Source of the DNA: Bugula neritina
Taxonomy: Eukaryota > Bryozoa > Gymnolaemata > Cheilostomatida > Bugulidae
NCBI GenBank assembly: GCA_964035545.1
Contig: OZ037766.1
Location: forward strand, 3,158,501-3,222,500
DNA: 64,000 nucleotides
Reading direction: 5' to 3'
The notes below the pieces were generated by a model. The model did no database searches, had not been told where the DNA came from, and was given only the letters and a program-made list of their open reading frames with translations. Made by a program: the position numbers and the translations under genes. Below are positions 13,401 through 26,900 of the stretch, piece by piece. Numbering within the stretch: position 1 is the first letter of the stretch; each line of letters opens with the position of its first letter.

Positions 13401-16400
13401 TCTTTTATATATCAACTTGTATTGCATACTGGCAGGAACATAATTCAGCAACAAGGAACCAAATAATACGTCTGCTGTTTCTCAAAACTCTATAAGACGA
13501 AAGTCTGGTTGAATTTTTAAAATTTTTGAAAGTATCAAATAAAATTAGCTGTCAGCAAAATCTACACAGTTAAATTATTAGAAAACAAGTATTCATAATA
13601 TAATAAACAAAATGACAAACTAAAAATTGAAATTGTCTAATAAGGCTTTCTTGGGATATATATGCATTTTAGTTCCAACTTATCGTAAGTTATGGCAAGC
13701 AGAGAGTTAGACTCTCAACTGTCAACCACCATTTATATAAACTCTGAAGCATAGCAACTACTTACTAGAGCTCCGAACGCTAGCCTGTAAAATCTAAGAA
13801 TGGGAGGTGCAATCAGAGCTGACCCAGTGACTATGACCTTCATCTTGCCTCCTAGCATAGCTTGTATCTTACGGAACACCAACCTGTCCCAAAGTGTCGC
13901 CTTGGTGACTATTCCTCTACAAGTTATGAGCCATATGTAGTGTTGAGTTTACCCAGTGGCCTCCGTGGTGTAATGGTAGCACACTTGCTTGCAAGCTAGA
14001 AAACTCAGGTTCGATTCCCAGTGGTGGCAATTATTTTGCACCATATTTACCAAATGTTGCTTGAGTCAGCTGGTATTTTCATAAGCCAACAATTTCAATT
14101 TGACAGCAATGCAATGAGTGAAACTCAGATTCCAAGTTCAAATAGAAAGAGTTGCACCTGAACACAATCAAGAGATGTTTTGACTAACCGTTTGTAATAC
14201 TTCTCCTTCTCCTCTAAAGCTTTATCAAACAACCAGCGCTTTACTCGGCTTTGGTTTATTCCATTTATTATCTAGAAATATTAACAGATTGCTATAACTT
14301 TGTATCATAGTTTTTTATTTTGTAACACTTGACCTTCAAGTTATAAAACTCACACAAGTTTATAGTCACTATCCCTGTGAGAAACCCCTGGTAGAAAGGG
14401 CTTTTGTTAAAGCAGGCTTAGGACTTATTTAGATGGAGCACAGGAGCAATTATGACTGGATGCTCTTCCTAACATCACCAATGGCCTTTGTTATAATAGT
14501 CTAGTGAAGTTGGTTATAAAGAGTATATACCATATCATATATTCTGTTCAACAGTCTGGGAACAGAGGCAAAATGTGTCGGCTGCAGAAGGATGATGTCA
14601 TTGATTAGTTGCATCACATCTCCGCTGTAGAAACCCACAGTGGCTCCAGTCATCAACATCTGTGCCTAGAAACAGCATAACTCCAAAGTTGATACACCAG
14701 CAAAAAGTGCTTCAGACAAAAATTAATTTGCATAATAAACTTTTTTCCATTATCAAAAGACAAGCATTGTTTATTAGTGCAACTGAAATTATTTTAAATA
14801 TAAACAAAATCTGGATAATTGTGTTTTGAAATTTGCCATTACAAACTATAAAAATAATATTACAAGTAGTCAGACAGATAGTTTGGAATTGGAAATGCAA
14901 CAAAAATACAGGCGCATAAAATGAAGTTTCACAAGCATTTAATATTGACATACATGTCTATACTTTTTATCGATAATCAATCTTATGGCCTTCATATTGC
15001 AGTGAGTTAGAGGTGGTAACTACACAGATATTTGAAATTATACCATGAGAAGAAAATATGAACATGCTAACAACTCACCATTAAAAGCTGTTCATAAATA
15101 TGAGCCAGAGGTAGATAGGATAGAAATACTGCATCCTTAGAGAACTCTTCACCAAACAAATGAACCTGTGTAACCAAATGAAATAGAACTCAGTGAAACA
15201 CTTGGAAAATTGTAGGCTAACTTCTATCAGAATAGAATCCATGATGAAATACAAGATTTTGTATTTAAAGATAAAGATAGAGAGAGTACACAATAACAAA
15301 ATATCATAACATTGACAACTTGTAGGCTAACTTTTCTCCAGCAACACTTTTCCTAACAACTTGAATGCTAGTTAGATAAAACAACTTACCAAATCTATAG
15401 CATTAACCAACTGCATTAGTAATATTTTGACATTACTCATGCAAGACACAAGAAAAGTAAGAAAGTCATTGGGAAACAAGAGTAGAGTGTAAAAATATAA
15501 TACTGCAATATCCAAGTTACTTATCTGTTGCACTGATCGATGCTGCATTTTATTTGTTACTGACACTAATTCAAATCTTTAAAACATTTAAGTTAGACAG
15601 CATGATCTGTGAAAGTGTATAGATATCCCTCAACTATTCGGGTAAATATAACAAATCATCTTCCAGTTGTTGTGAGTACATACTAGAATTGCATAACAAA
15701 CATGCTAGGTATGTTGGGGCTTAGCTTAGCCTGAGATTTACCACTAACACAAAGTCAAGGTTATTGTGACATAGACAAATAACGGCAGCCACTAGAATAG
15801 ACATTGCATACTGACCACATTAGCCATACCAGCTTTAGCTGATCTGTACAGTCCATTGTGTTCTATCATTGCCCCTTTGGGTTTGCCAGTTGTTCCACTT
15901 GTATAGCATATCACACACAAGTCCGAGCCTTTACATGGCTGAAATAATGAAAAGAAATTCCTAATAACTCTACAAAAACATTTGCCATAACATACGGCTA
16001 GCTAGGTATGTAGAAACTATAATAGCTAGTAATTGCACAAAAATAAATCATAGCTCTGTTCTTACTAATTGTGTAGAAGTAAAATAAAATAGTATATTCC
16101 TTTCTAGTTGCATGGAAATAAGTTTTATAATAGATTCTCTACTAGATGCACGAGAAGTGTTACAATAGGAACAAATTTGAAACAGATAAAACATTATGAA
16201 GTAAAAATACTATTAGCTAAATAAAATAGACAAACAGTTCTTTAAAAAGCAGAGATCATAACATACTTACCACGAGTTCAACTGGGTTATTTTTACCTTC
16301 ATTCTAAAACAGGCAACTCACAGTTAAAGAACATGATTACCACAAAAACTGACAGAACTAGAAGGTAAAATTAAAAGACAGGTGACTAGCGAAAATAATG

Positions 16401-19400
16401 CAGTCCGTTATATTATATAATATTTTGTTGTTATTTAGAGAGCGTAATTCTCGAAATAATTTTAATGGTTTTATAAACTAAAAAGTTGAAACAGTGCATC
16501 ATTTTGAATTAAACTGATATTTGCTAAAAGTTGCAAATTTCAAACGAAAATTAAAAAAGAAGATTGTTGATGAAAATCATAGTTTACTCTTTAAAATAAT
16601 AAAAAATACAGAGCTTAGTTTTCTTGATTTACCAAAGAGTCAATACCTCTAGGGTTTCAAGGGAGAGGATAGTCCAACCCTGACTCTCTACTGCTGCCAC
16701 AGTGTCAGCGCTGACAGAATTCATGTGGACCAAAGTTTTAACACTCGGCAGCTGGTCATGTCCCCATTTTAGTAAATTCTTAATCTTGTCCTCGTCATCA
16801 CATATTATTACCTCCATTTTTGCTGTAAAGTATAAAGTATGCTATAAATTTCAAACACACACGTCTTCAGAAGACATGAAAGAAAAATATTCCTAAGTGG
16901 AGATAACTTACTCTGATTAATTATGTGTATAATTCCCTCCTCTTTTAAAGTACCTATCACACATTGGCAACACAAACATTGAGTGCTAATTTATGTGCAT
17001 GATGAATTTTAAACAAAGAGCATAAATATATCAGATATATGACATAAAGTAAAATTGTAACATAATATAATGGTAACCTACAACGTACACTTCATGCCTA
17101 TCATAAACATAAAAGCCAAAAACATGACAATTACTCTCTACAGTTTTCCAAATGGTCTTAAAATGGTTTATTCAGTTTCAAGCTATGGGAAGATAACTCA
17201 CTCTGATTAACTATGTGTATCAGAGCATCTTCTCCTAAAGTATCATACATTGGTACTATAACCATGGAGTGCTGGTAGCAGGCCAGTTGAGTTAACATCA
17301 TCTGAACAACAGGGAAACGACATGAGATATGATAACAAAACCTCACTGAAAAGTAAAATCTAACATACAATATTGCATCCCATATTAAACTAGGACACTT
17401 AGGTGCGTTGTGAGTTGTTTGACCCACAACATTTCCTCTCGGAATCTAAGTGGTAAGCAGAAAACAAACAGTATAGAATGTGTTACACAACATTTTAAAC
17501 AAATTTAGTAAACAGAGTATTGTACAAGCTTTATTTATACAATGTAGAATAACTTCCAATGTAACAGACAGACAGAGGTAAGAAAACAGGTGAGCTGGAG
17601 AACGAGGTAGGTGCAGCAATGGAGATATGAGCAGATTTTCGTCAAAATCTCCATTACTGCACCTAACTGGGCATGACAAGTTACCACTTTCAAAGTTAAG
17701 ACATGCATATTTATGGTAGACCCACTAAATTCTCTAATATCTGAAGAAGATGTTTAACTATTGGGAGAACTTACCTCAATTCTGTTTTTAGAAAACATTC
17801 CAACCAGTGTTTCATTGGACGGCTGCAGTCCAAGTTTTCTCAAACCATACCCTACATGGGTGACTCGTTCTAGCACCTACCATATGAGTCATAATATGTC
17901 ACAGCCTTTTTTATAAAATTATCATTAAAAGTTATAGTCAAGTGTGAGACTGTACAAGTTATAGTTATAGTTATAGTTAAATATTCCCTAAACACTATAA
18001 TACATAGTAAAACTAATAGTCATTCCACAATTACTATATGAACAATGCACTACCTGTTTGTAAGTAAACCACGTATCAAATCCTGTGCTTAGAGAACTTC
18101 TAAATCCAAAGCATTTCTTAGATGCTACAAAATATTGAGCAGATTTAGTATCAGATTTACATAGCTAAAAACATGTTATATATTAAGCGATTGCATACAT
18201 TAAACTGGTAACTTGTAAGTTCAATAAATGAAGCTAGTTGAATATATGATTGCTAAATATTCAAAACTTTTTAAATTGCTGGTATAAGAAGCATCATGGC
18301 ATCTAATTTACTATAGGAAGGTATATGCAGCTCCTTAATTGATAGTATATAGTCACATAGCAATGTCACACTGATCGTATGATTAATTAGTAGAATATAG
18401 GCTAGTAAACTAGTAGGATACTGTGTGTTCTAGTGTGTATGTAATAACATGTATGTGTATTAGTATGTATGTACTACTATGTAGTTGTATGTAGTATGTA
18501 CTAGTAGGACACATGTAGTAGCTACAAGTACACCTACATATACACATACATATACACTTACATATACACCTACATATACACCTACATATACACCTACATA
18601 TACACCTACATATACACCTACATATACACCTACAGGTATACCTACATATACACCTACATAATATACACCTAGATACACCTACATATACACATACATATAC
18701 ACCTACATATATACACCCACATATACACCTACATAATATACACCTAGATACACCTACATATACACCTACATATACACATAAATATACACATACATATACA
18801 CCTGCAGATACACCTACAGATACACCCACATATACACCTACATATACACCTACATATACACATACATATACACATACAGATATACCTACATATACACATA
18901 CAGATACACCTACATATACACCTACATAATATACACCTAGATACACCTACATATACACCTACATATACACCTACATATACACCTACATATACACATACCA
19001 TACTGTTCAACAGACTCCAGGAAAGTGTCATATAGAGTTGTCCTTGTATCACCAGAATAAAGGTCTGGAATTTTAGACATTCTACAAGCTGGAATTGTCT
19101 ACAACATAATATATCTGTTATACAGCAATGTAGAGCCATTGCTGATTGCAGTTTGCATAATGAAATCAAATAGAGCTTGTCTTTTCACTGAACTGTGGTG
19201 TTTATTACCATGCAGCATGCATAATATAGTCGGCCAGTAGTATATATCAAAATGAATTGTTTTGCTTTTTCGCCACAACGTATTAAATGAAATTATAGTC
19301 CAATCTATTTTACAAAAAGCTATTCAAACTTTCTGAAACGAGTTGGCTGTGAGATAAAACTTTAGCCAAATAAAGCTATATAGCCAGGTGTCTCAACCTA

Positions 19401-19809
19401 TACACTATAGGCTACAGTTGTAGTGTTTGGAAGAAGTATACTAGCTAATTATGATTGATATACTGGCAGGAAAGATATACTTATATGCCTGTTGGCCACT
19501 TTCTATCTACAACACGAAATGATAAAATAAAACCCACATTCTACTGTCTGCTTTGCTCTATGAGTTCTCACATAGGACACAGGTTTTTCTCAATTTTACC
19601 ATCACTGCCCCTAAAGGAAGGAAGGAATTGAGTTGTCAACCAGATATACTTCTGCAAACACTCACCGGGTGGGCATAGCTCTGGTTCTCCAAGCGTGATG
19701 GATCAAAGGTAAAGCCTTCAGGGTCTGTACGAGAATAGTAGAGCGCAGCAGCACTAAGCAGGCTAGTGGCAGTGACAGCACTAGCAGACTTTGGTGTCCA
19801 CTCGGGCAT
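10499..19809 (-). CDS. Long-chain-fatty-acid CoA ligase (ACSL1/5/6-like), complete
   Basis: Activates long-chain fatty acids to acyl-CoA using ATP and CoA; the family is anchored in ER or outer mitochondrial membrane. Seventeen exons keep one frame (minus strand): 19809-~19662, 19088-18999, 18124-18054, 17876-17775, 17301-17202, 16822-16647, 16303-16271, 15938-15816, 15165-15079, 14665-14531, 14271-14189, 13916-13766, 13169-13097, ~12987-12782, 11527-11375, 11135-10965, 10666-10499 (stop TAG). This gives about 690 residues, the usual family length. Diagnostic motifs: [13 protein letters not shown] (ATP/AMP P-loop, exon 8), [11 protein letters not shown] (exon 9), [12 protein letters not shown] (exon 10), [11 protein letters not shown] (exon 13), [12 protein letters not shown] (exon 14), [18 protein letters not shown] (exon 15), and [10 protein letters not shown] with the catalytic lysine (exon 17). 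A hydrophobic stretch near residue 15 ([15 protein letters not shown]) may be the anchor. The exon 1 donor is uncertain (GTGA/gtgttt fits the phase). Exon 7 is only 33 nt. Confidence 0.94.
12270..12425 (+). mobile_element. SINE body fragment
   Basis: Diverged copy of the SINE body: ggtcattggtggtgttagga, then ccttagcctgcttg, aggggttattacgaagatgg and tgactttaaa. It lies in the same order as the body of the full copy at 25929-26140. It sits in ACSL intron 14. Confidence 0.6.
13955..14032 (+). mobile_element. tRNA-like SINE head (second SINE type) in ACSL intron 11
   Basis: Starts gcctccgtggtgtaatggta, an A-box-like element, and contains ggttcgattcc, a B-box-like element. The first seven bases pair with tggtggc at the 3' end at six of seven positions, but anticodon and T stems do not fold properly. 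I therefore read it as a tRNA-derived repeat, not a working tRNA gene. A related head occurs near 53333, with the same upstream acccagt. Confidence 0.6.
14345..14500 (-). mobile_element. SINE (MetaSINE-like body), 5'-truncated
   Basis: Plus-strand text aagtttatagtcactatccc, tgtgagaaacccctggtaga, agcaggcttaggacttattt, caattatgactggatgctct and cctaacatcaccaatggcc is the reverse complement of the SINE body. The tRNA-like head is missing. It lies in ACSL intron 10. Confidence 0.8.
16912..17003 (-). pseudogene. Decayed duplicate of ACSL exon 5
   Basis: Downstream of exon 5 (17301-17202) a second, diverged copy reads cactcaatgtttgtgttgcc, aatgtgtgat, then tactttaaaagaggaggg and cacataattaatcag, ending in an intact donor agtaagt. 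Alignment gives HSM.V.PM.D..TL.E...IHI.NQ, matching exon 5 ([23 protein letters not shown]). A four-base insertion (aggt) breaks the frame and an in-frame TAG precedes the matching histidine codon, so it cannot replace exon 5 as it stands. Confidence 0.8.
18480..18998. repeat. Minisatellite, 12-bp unit, next to the ACSL exon 2 donor
   Basis: More than 35 units of acatatacacct/acatacacat variants (tgtatatgtagg on the coding strand). The array begins at the exon 2 donor (18999/18998), whose intron start gtatgtgtatatgtaggtgt already has the repeat sequence. All long frames (for example the [13 protein letters not shown]-type) are repeat translations, not genes. Confidence 0.95.
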
Positions 19810-20895
19810 CTTGTCCTCTTTGACTGAACTACTAAACTATTGCAATATAAACTGTACACCTCCCTTATCTACTTGTGTCCTCAGGTTGCAAGAGCATGAA
19901 GTAGCTATAGATACTGCCCTTATCAGAATACCAAGGTTAACTACTGGCATATTTCCAACCACGAAAGGACAAAATTTGACCTTTAACCTAGAAAGTAATC
20001 ACTAAACGGCTAAGATTTCCTCTCGGCTTACTGATGCGTGCAGTAGCTCAGTCATTGTATTTCTATAAACTTCTATCCTTCCTCTACTTATCCCAAAAAG
20101 AAGCAAAATATAATATTTCTTTGGCAATCACTAAGTTCCCATCGCTATCATAAGTTAATTCAAACCACAAATACTTGTATAGAAGAAGCATTCTACAATC
20201 TACTGCAAGCAATAGGACCTCAGTAAATTCCTCTTGAAACCATTAAACAATTTACACTGGAAAAATACATGCACACGTACAGTCCACGAGTGGCTGGTTA
20301 TCAGAAAAACAATTGTTATTTTCTATCTTGCAGAACACTACTGGCTGCTATGACCAACGTTAGTAATTGAGAGAAATCATTTTCACCACAAAATTGTTAT
20401 GCCATCACAAATTATTTTAAAGCGTATTATTTTAGACATACGTGTTGAATTCTAGTGTTTTAACAACTTGTTGCCTTGTCCTGGCTTTCAAGTATTGCTG
20501 TGAATTATTTCAAATAGAATTCAAAATTAGAAAAGTATAATTCTTTTATTCAAAAACTCATAAAAAAACCATACATATTTTGTGAAAAAAAACTAACAAT
20601 AATTGAAGATTGATGTTTTAATGCTATAGTTCAGCAGATAAAGATGTAAAAAACCTGAAGGGAATTTCAATTTAACAAACCTTATGAATATCATATGCTG
20701 CAAAATATGAAACACACATATACAAATGTTTTTGTTTAATACTAAGAGAATATTTCTGCCAATAGTAGAAAATGTTATTATATTACAATACATCACAACC
20801 AGTATTATTACTTGTCATGACCAATATAAGTTTATCACACGGATATTTTATGTTTTATAACATATATTTAATTATATTATTGTAAGTAAAACAAC
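19810..20895. other. Gap between ACSL start and the 3' end of the CCCH/RING gene
   Basis: No exon recognised. This 1.1-kb stretch must contain the ACSL 5' untranslated region and probably its promoter. I see no clear TATA or Inr context that I would defend. Confidence 0.5.
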
Positions 20896-20901
20896 TTTAT
20901 T
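20896..20901 (-). terminator. Poly(A) signal AATAAA of the CCCH/RING gene
   Basis: AATAAA on the minus strand (plus tttatt), about 47 bp downstream of the stop codon at 20948. It gives a very short 3' untranslated region. Confidence 0.6.
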
Positions 20902-20947
20902 GCGCCATTACTTGGCAGCTGCGAGCATATTACATCATTGTTTCGTT

Positions 20948-23900
20948 TCAGAGTCTAGTCGGTTTATTACATACTGGGCAGGTAACAACACCTTTCTTCA
21001 TTCTTTCCTTTAAACACTGCAACGTTGAAAAAAGATTTGATTTAAAAAAAGAAAGATCTAATTTAAAAAAAGAATACCATTAGTAAAGCAAATATGTTAG
21101 AACACATTGCAATAACAGACTAGGAATAATTAATAAGTGGCCAAAAAAATTCAGAGAAGACAACTTTGAGTCGTTAAAACTATCAATATAATAATAATTA
21201 CTATTTGCATTATATATTGCTGAGAGAAGATAACTCATATAAACTTACAGATTCATGGAAATTATCATGTTTACAAGTTAACAATGACTTCTTATATGTC
21301 AAGGCTCTTCTACATACTATACATCTATCACCATCATCCTGTAATGAATAGCATATATTGTGTTATACAATAATAAAGTACATTACACGATTATATGCTA
21401 ACAACAAAAAACAATTTGTATAACAGGTATGGCTCTTTACACAATAGTTGACATTTATTATTTCAATGGCAAAATATAATACCGGCAATGAAAAACAATG
21501 AAAACCATTGAATTTTTCTTAAAATTTGCCTAATGTGTAATCGGTTTGAAAATCAATACTTGAAATAGAAAGATTCACTTTAGAAGGAGTAATTCATGTT
21601 AGCTTTAATAATTGCATGTATAACGATAGGTGGCTAGCTTAATCAGCCAATACAAAGTGTATAGACTAAGATCTTTACTTACAGACGGGGAGCTGGGCTT
21701 CTTCCTCAACTCATGCTCACCATGTGCGTACACACACTAAGAAAACAACAACACTATGCTACTATCATCAAGTAGATAAAACTGCTAGCTCATTGTAAGG
21801 CTTGCCAATGTTTTACATACTAAACTCTAAAGTCTAAACCATGACTGTTAGTTTCCATTAGAGTAAAAAAGAAGACAATTCTCAAATTGTAAAAAGAAGT
21901 AGTAATAATTCTAACTGAACCACCAAGTTGGAAATAAACCAAACCATCATAACAGTTATATAATCACATGACACAATTAAACTTAGGAATATCTTAAAAC
22001 AAAACTCGGTCGATGAATATGCGTTTTTTAAACAAAAAGAAACTGTGGAAAATAATCTACACACAAACAAGCAGACGTATCATACTGCACTCACTCTCTC
22101 TGGAGCATCATCATGCATACAGTGGCCCTTTTTATTGTCCAGACAGATTTCATTCTTAGGCATAGGCTTGAGCTCTGCCTCGCTGTGGGCAAACCAGCAA
22201 TTGGAGCCGTAACTGCATTGATTGAGAGGAAATCTGGGACACAAACTGGTCTTCTGCAGGAGGTACTTTATTCTACCAGTGCACTTCTGATCATTACACG
22301 GCTCTTCGTGTTGGTACTGCACGTAAAATAATTCATTTATCATAAATAATATGAATATAAAGGACGGCATGCATAAGACCAAGTAGGAGAAAAAACTACA
22401 TTTTTATTAAGTTACTCACACAAAAAATATGCAAAGTGAAATTAGGTTAAATGATGTACAAACACTACAATATAAAATACACATAGTCATTGATGAGAAT
22501 ATTCGAAAGAGGTTTGGCGAAATGCAGATCACAAAATATGATCACCGGAAAAATAAGCAGTAAAAACAAAATATTGAGTAATTTTCATTTATTTTTCAAT
22601 AACCTGCACCTTGTATAAATAAACACGAATAAAACTACAAGCTTACCGGATCTACTTTAACTACCAACTCCTCCTTGCCATGAGCATAATAACAACTGTC
22701 GCCATGTGGACATTTCTGATTGGCTGAATAATATTTACATAGACTAGTATACATTGGAGTTCTTGTAGAGACAGATGGAATCGTTGTGGTGGTGGTAGTA
22801 GGAGGTGTCTATATAACAGCAGAAGATGAATGTAGCTGAGGCTACAAACACAGCCACAGGTGTGGTTGTATTGGTAGCCTTACAAATGGTCTAATCTTTA
22901 AACAGTAAAGAAAAAGGCAACACCAACTAGGCAAGTGTGACACCTGCTAGTTGACAACACAGATCAGGTGCTCTCACGTTTTGGTAGACAAGGAGACAGA
23001 TGCTAATAAGTATTGAGATGAAATATGAATTCATACCGGATAGGTGATGGTTCGGAGTTCCGCCTCGCCGTGAGCGTAAGTGCACTTATCTCCGGCAAAA
23101 CAGTTTCCATATTTACTCCAGTGCATACACAGCACAGTCTTAGTCTTATCTATTCTCCCTGAAGAATGAAGAGGAGGTGTTGGGGCGGTGGGGGCCGCAG
23201 ACACCCGCTGTTCAGGCTTGAGAACCAAGGCTATCCTCCTTTCTGTCTCCTTATAAGCTCCATTCAAATCAGACAGCCCTATGTCCTGCGCAACCTTCTC
23301 AAACTTCTCTTTAATAGCTTTGCTACAACACATGTAAGTGACATAGACATTCGCACTAAACACTGCTTATAAATCTTGCATCTTCCAGTCAAGTATGTTA
23401 AATGCAGAGATTGGCAACTGGTGTATTGTTTGAATCACCAAAAAAGCCCCATGAACATATAGTAGCCATCTTTGTGAGAACTTCTGATAAACAGAGTTTT
23501 TATTAAAAGCGGACTAAGAACTTTTTCGCCATTATGACACAAAAGTAAGTATGACTGAATGCCTTCCTAAAATCATCAATAGTATTTAATTGAGATCAAA
23601 CCTAATTAAATGCCATTAATAATAAACCACCACTGATTGACTGGGACACAATAGTACAGAAAGTACAAGTCACACAGTTTAAAGTTCAAAGACGAACTCA
23701 CGGAGTCATCTGCTTATATTTCTTGGATAACCCGTTGAGTATAGCAATGAAGGATTCATTCGACCAGTCCACTTTTCCGAATGGTATTGCATTGCTCTTA
23801 GATTTAACTGCAGCAGCAGCAAGACCACTGTTTGCTGCCTTCACTGGGGATGTTGCTGCCGCAGTGGAGGGTTTAGTAGCGGCAGCAGTGGAGGGTTTAG

Positions 23901-26900
23901 TAGCGGCAGCGGTGGAGGGTTTTGTAGTTGGACTTGGAGTGGCCACTTCACCAGCCATAGATTTACTGGTAGAGACAACCGGTGCTGTTGAAGTTGATGG
24001 AATTACTGAACGATCTGTTAGACTGAGTTCTTTTATATTAAGATGGCCATTACTCTCGGAAGCTGCAATTAGATTGAAATTAAATTAGCCAATTAAAACT
24101 GTTCTAACAAACGTCATCAAATCAGCATTTACTTTATATTACACTCATATGTTATATAATTCGAATTGGCTATCAATCTACACATTTCTAACCACAACTA
24201 CACATCTTTAACCACAACTATACACCTTTAACCACAACTACATATCTTTAACCACAACTATACACCTCTAACCACAACTATACACCTCTAACCACAACTA
24301 CACATCTCTAACCACAACTACACATCTCTAACCATAACTATACACCTCTAACCACAACTACACATCTCTAACCACAACTACACATCTCTAACCACAACTA
24401 CACATCTCTAACCACAACCATACACCTCTAACCACAACTACACGTCTCCAACCACATCAAGCATTGTTACATCAAGCAAGTGCTAACAGAAGGCTGAGTG
24501 ACTCACTGTGATCTGGAGTTTGAGTTCTACTTGCTGCTGGAGATCCAAGGTCACCATAGAGAGTAGCCGGCAGCATACCAGGAGTGGCTGTACTATTTTG
24601 AAACACTGAAGGTGATTGTCTCCCCCATAAAGATGCTACTAAAACAAGAGAAATATCATTGAATAAATAATTTTGTAGGTCAAGAAGAGATTGCGTTGTT
24701 ACCACTTCAAACACGGAGGATGAAAGAAGATCTAGTTGGAAATTGCTTGAAAAAAGGACAAAGTTAATGGCAACTAAGTGCAGAGATTCGGAGGGGGGAG
24801 GAGTTCAGATACTAATGTGTATAAAAACACTGACTGCACTAATGACCCTCAATTTTTAGCTGCTTCTAGCGATTCTCGAACTGGTCAATTAAAACAGTTT
24901 GACTTGAGTATAATTAAAAAAATCAACAGTACTGGTCAGTAGAATGCATAAGGGAATGCAGGCTATGCTACCAAACGTGGAGCAACATTGAGGTGAAAGC
25001 AGTTTCCCCTTTAGAATAGGATTACATTACTCATGGGTTTTCCCATAGTGGAATTTCCCAACAACTAAAGATCAATTATGACTGGGGGAAGTTTGTGAAT
25101 ATGATTGCAGTTTGTGTTATAAGCACTAATTACTTCACACCTTAGAGGGTATTTTTGCACCCTCACATAAGTTGGGACTTACTGATGTCAAACACGAAGT
25201 TGTTTTGAACAGTGTATAAAAGAGGAGAGAGATAACTCCTAATATTCACAGGACTGAAAAACATTTCACTAGTAGATTAGCAAGTTTCCTATCAACTAAA
25301 TATTTTCAGAAATACCTGAAGAATCACCAAATGAAGAGTTTAACATCTCACCGTCTGTGAATAAACTTCTCTGCAAATAAACAGCATAAGTTATTAAAAT
25401 ATATACCTATCAGCACACTGAATGAGTACGTAATGATTTAGTATATAGTGACTGAGTATGTAGTGACTTAGTATATAGTGACTGAGTATATAGAGAAAAT
25501 AAATTATAAGCAATGATTAACAAGGCAGCGGCTAAGTGAGCAACTCATAAAGTGAAAGTATTAAAGGCACACTCAAAAGTATAACTATAAAAGCTCAAGT
25601 ATAAGCTGATGTGTAGGTATACCAAAAGAAAGCAAAAATAAGCGCAGTTTTAGCAACCAGAACAATATACACTTCACTCCTATTACATACCACGCTCTGT
25701 TCTGTGCTAGGCTGTGTGACAGACATTTGACAAGTTAGAAAAAATGATATTTACGAAGTCTCCAGCATAATTTTGTTACAACCTGAGCACACAGTTAGGC
25801 TATTGATACACACCACGGCATCTCTTACCTCTACACGAGTTACCTGCTCATCTCGCCAGTCTCTAACCTAACGTCACATACACTGATAGAGTATTTAATT
25901 TACACCAGACAGAATCAAACAACTCTAAGGGAGCAGCCGTGGTCTAGGGGTTAGAGCATTTGCCTAGTAAACACGAGGTCATGGGTTCGAGCTCCGACAA
26001 AGGCCATTGATGATGTTAGGAAGAGCATCCAGTTATAATTGCTCCTGTGTCTCATCTGAATAAGTCCTTAGCCCGATTTAACAAAAACCCCTTCCACCAG
26101 AGGCTTTCTCACAGAGATGGTGACTATAAACTTGGTTGATTGTGTGATAGAAATAACCAACAATTAAACATGTGATGGAAACTTGAAAACTAGCAACAGC
26201 CCATCATAAAAGCAATATTGAGCTAGCTAACTTTTGCAAACCCAAGTCTCTATACAAGTATGATTAGTCACATAATAAACTAAAAAATCCAACTTAGTAA
26301 TTTCCTGGCTTTAAACGCATACATCCATGTGGTGGGAAACCCATTTCCAAGACTGTAGCCTGCAGTTTTTTTTTAACTTACTTGTTGGTTAAAATAGAAT
26401 ACAAGCAGATTAAAATACAATAAATGCCGAATATACAACATCCAACAGCCTTTCCCAACCTTACCTCCACAAGGAGTAATACAACATTACCCCCATAGGA
26501 GTGGATACAAGTTTACCCCCACAAGGAGTGGCTACAACCTTACCTCCACAAGGAGTGGCTACAACATTACCCCCACAAGGAGTGGCTACAAGCTTACCCC
26601 CCAACAAAGAGTAAATACAAACCTCTGAAGTGCCGGAAATACCAGGTAGATATGAACTTTTTCCTCCTGCATAATCTGTGAAGGAGTCCATAGAATTCAC
26701 GCCACCACCAATTTCACCAAAGGTGGGTACACCGAGACCATTATTTAGCATGGTGTAATTACTTTCCAGCCCAGCTGGCTCATAGTTATACGCTGCAACA
26801 GAGTTGAATGACAAAATACTAAGAGATACACCAGATTTCTCTAATAGTGAAATTCAGAGAGGATCGGAGTAAAGAAAGGTCAAAATATTTTTACAATACA

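Noticed and set aside
13955-14032. Functional tRNA gene
   Set aside because: A- and B-box words and an acceptor stem are present, but anticodon and T stems do not pair, and a related head occurs elsewhere; better explained as a SINE head.
18410-19169. Frames rich in [10 protein letters not shown] / CRCICRCIC, resembling a cysteine-repeat protein
   Set aside because: Product of a 12-bp minisatellite in ACSL intron 2; no splice or start context.
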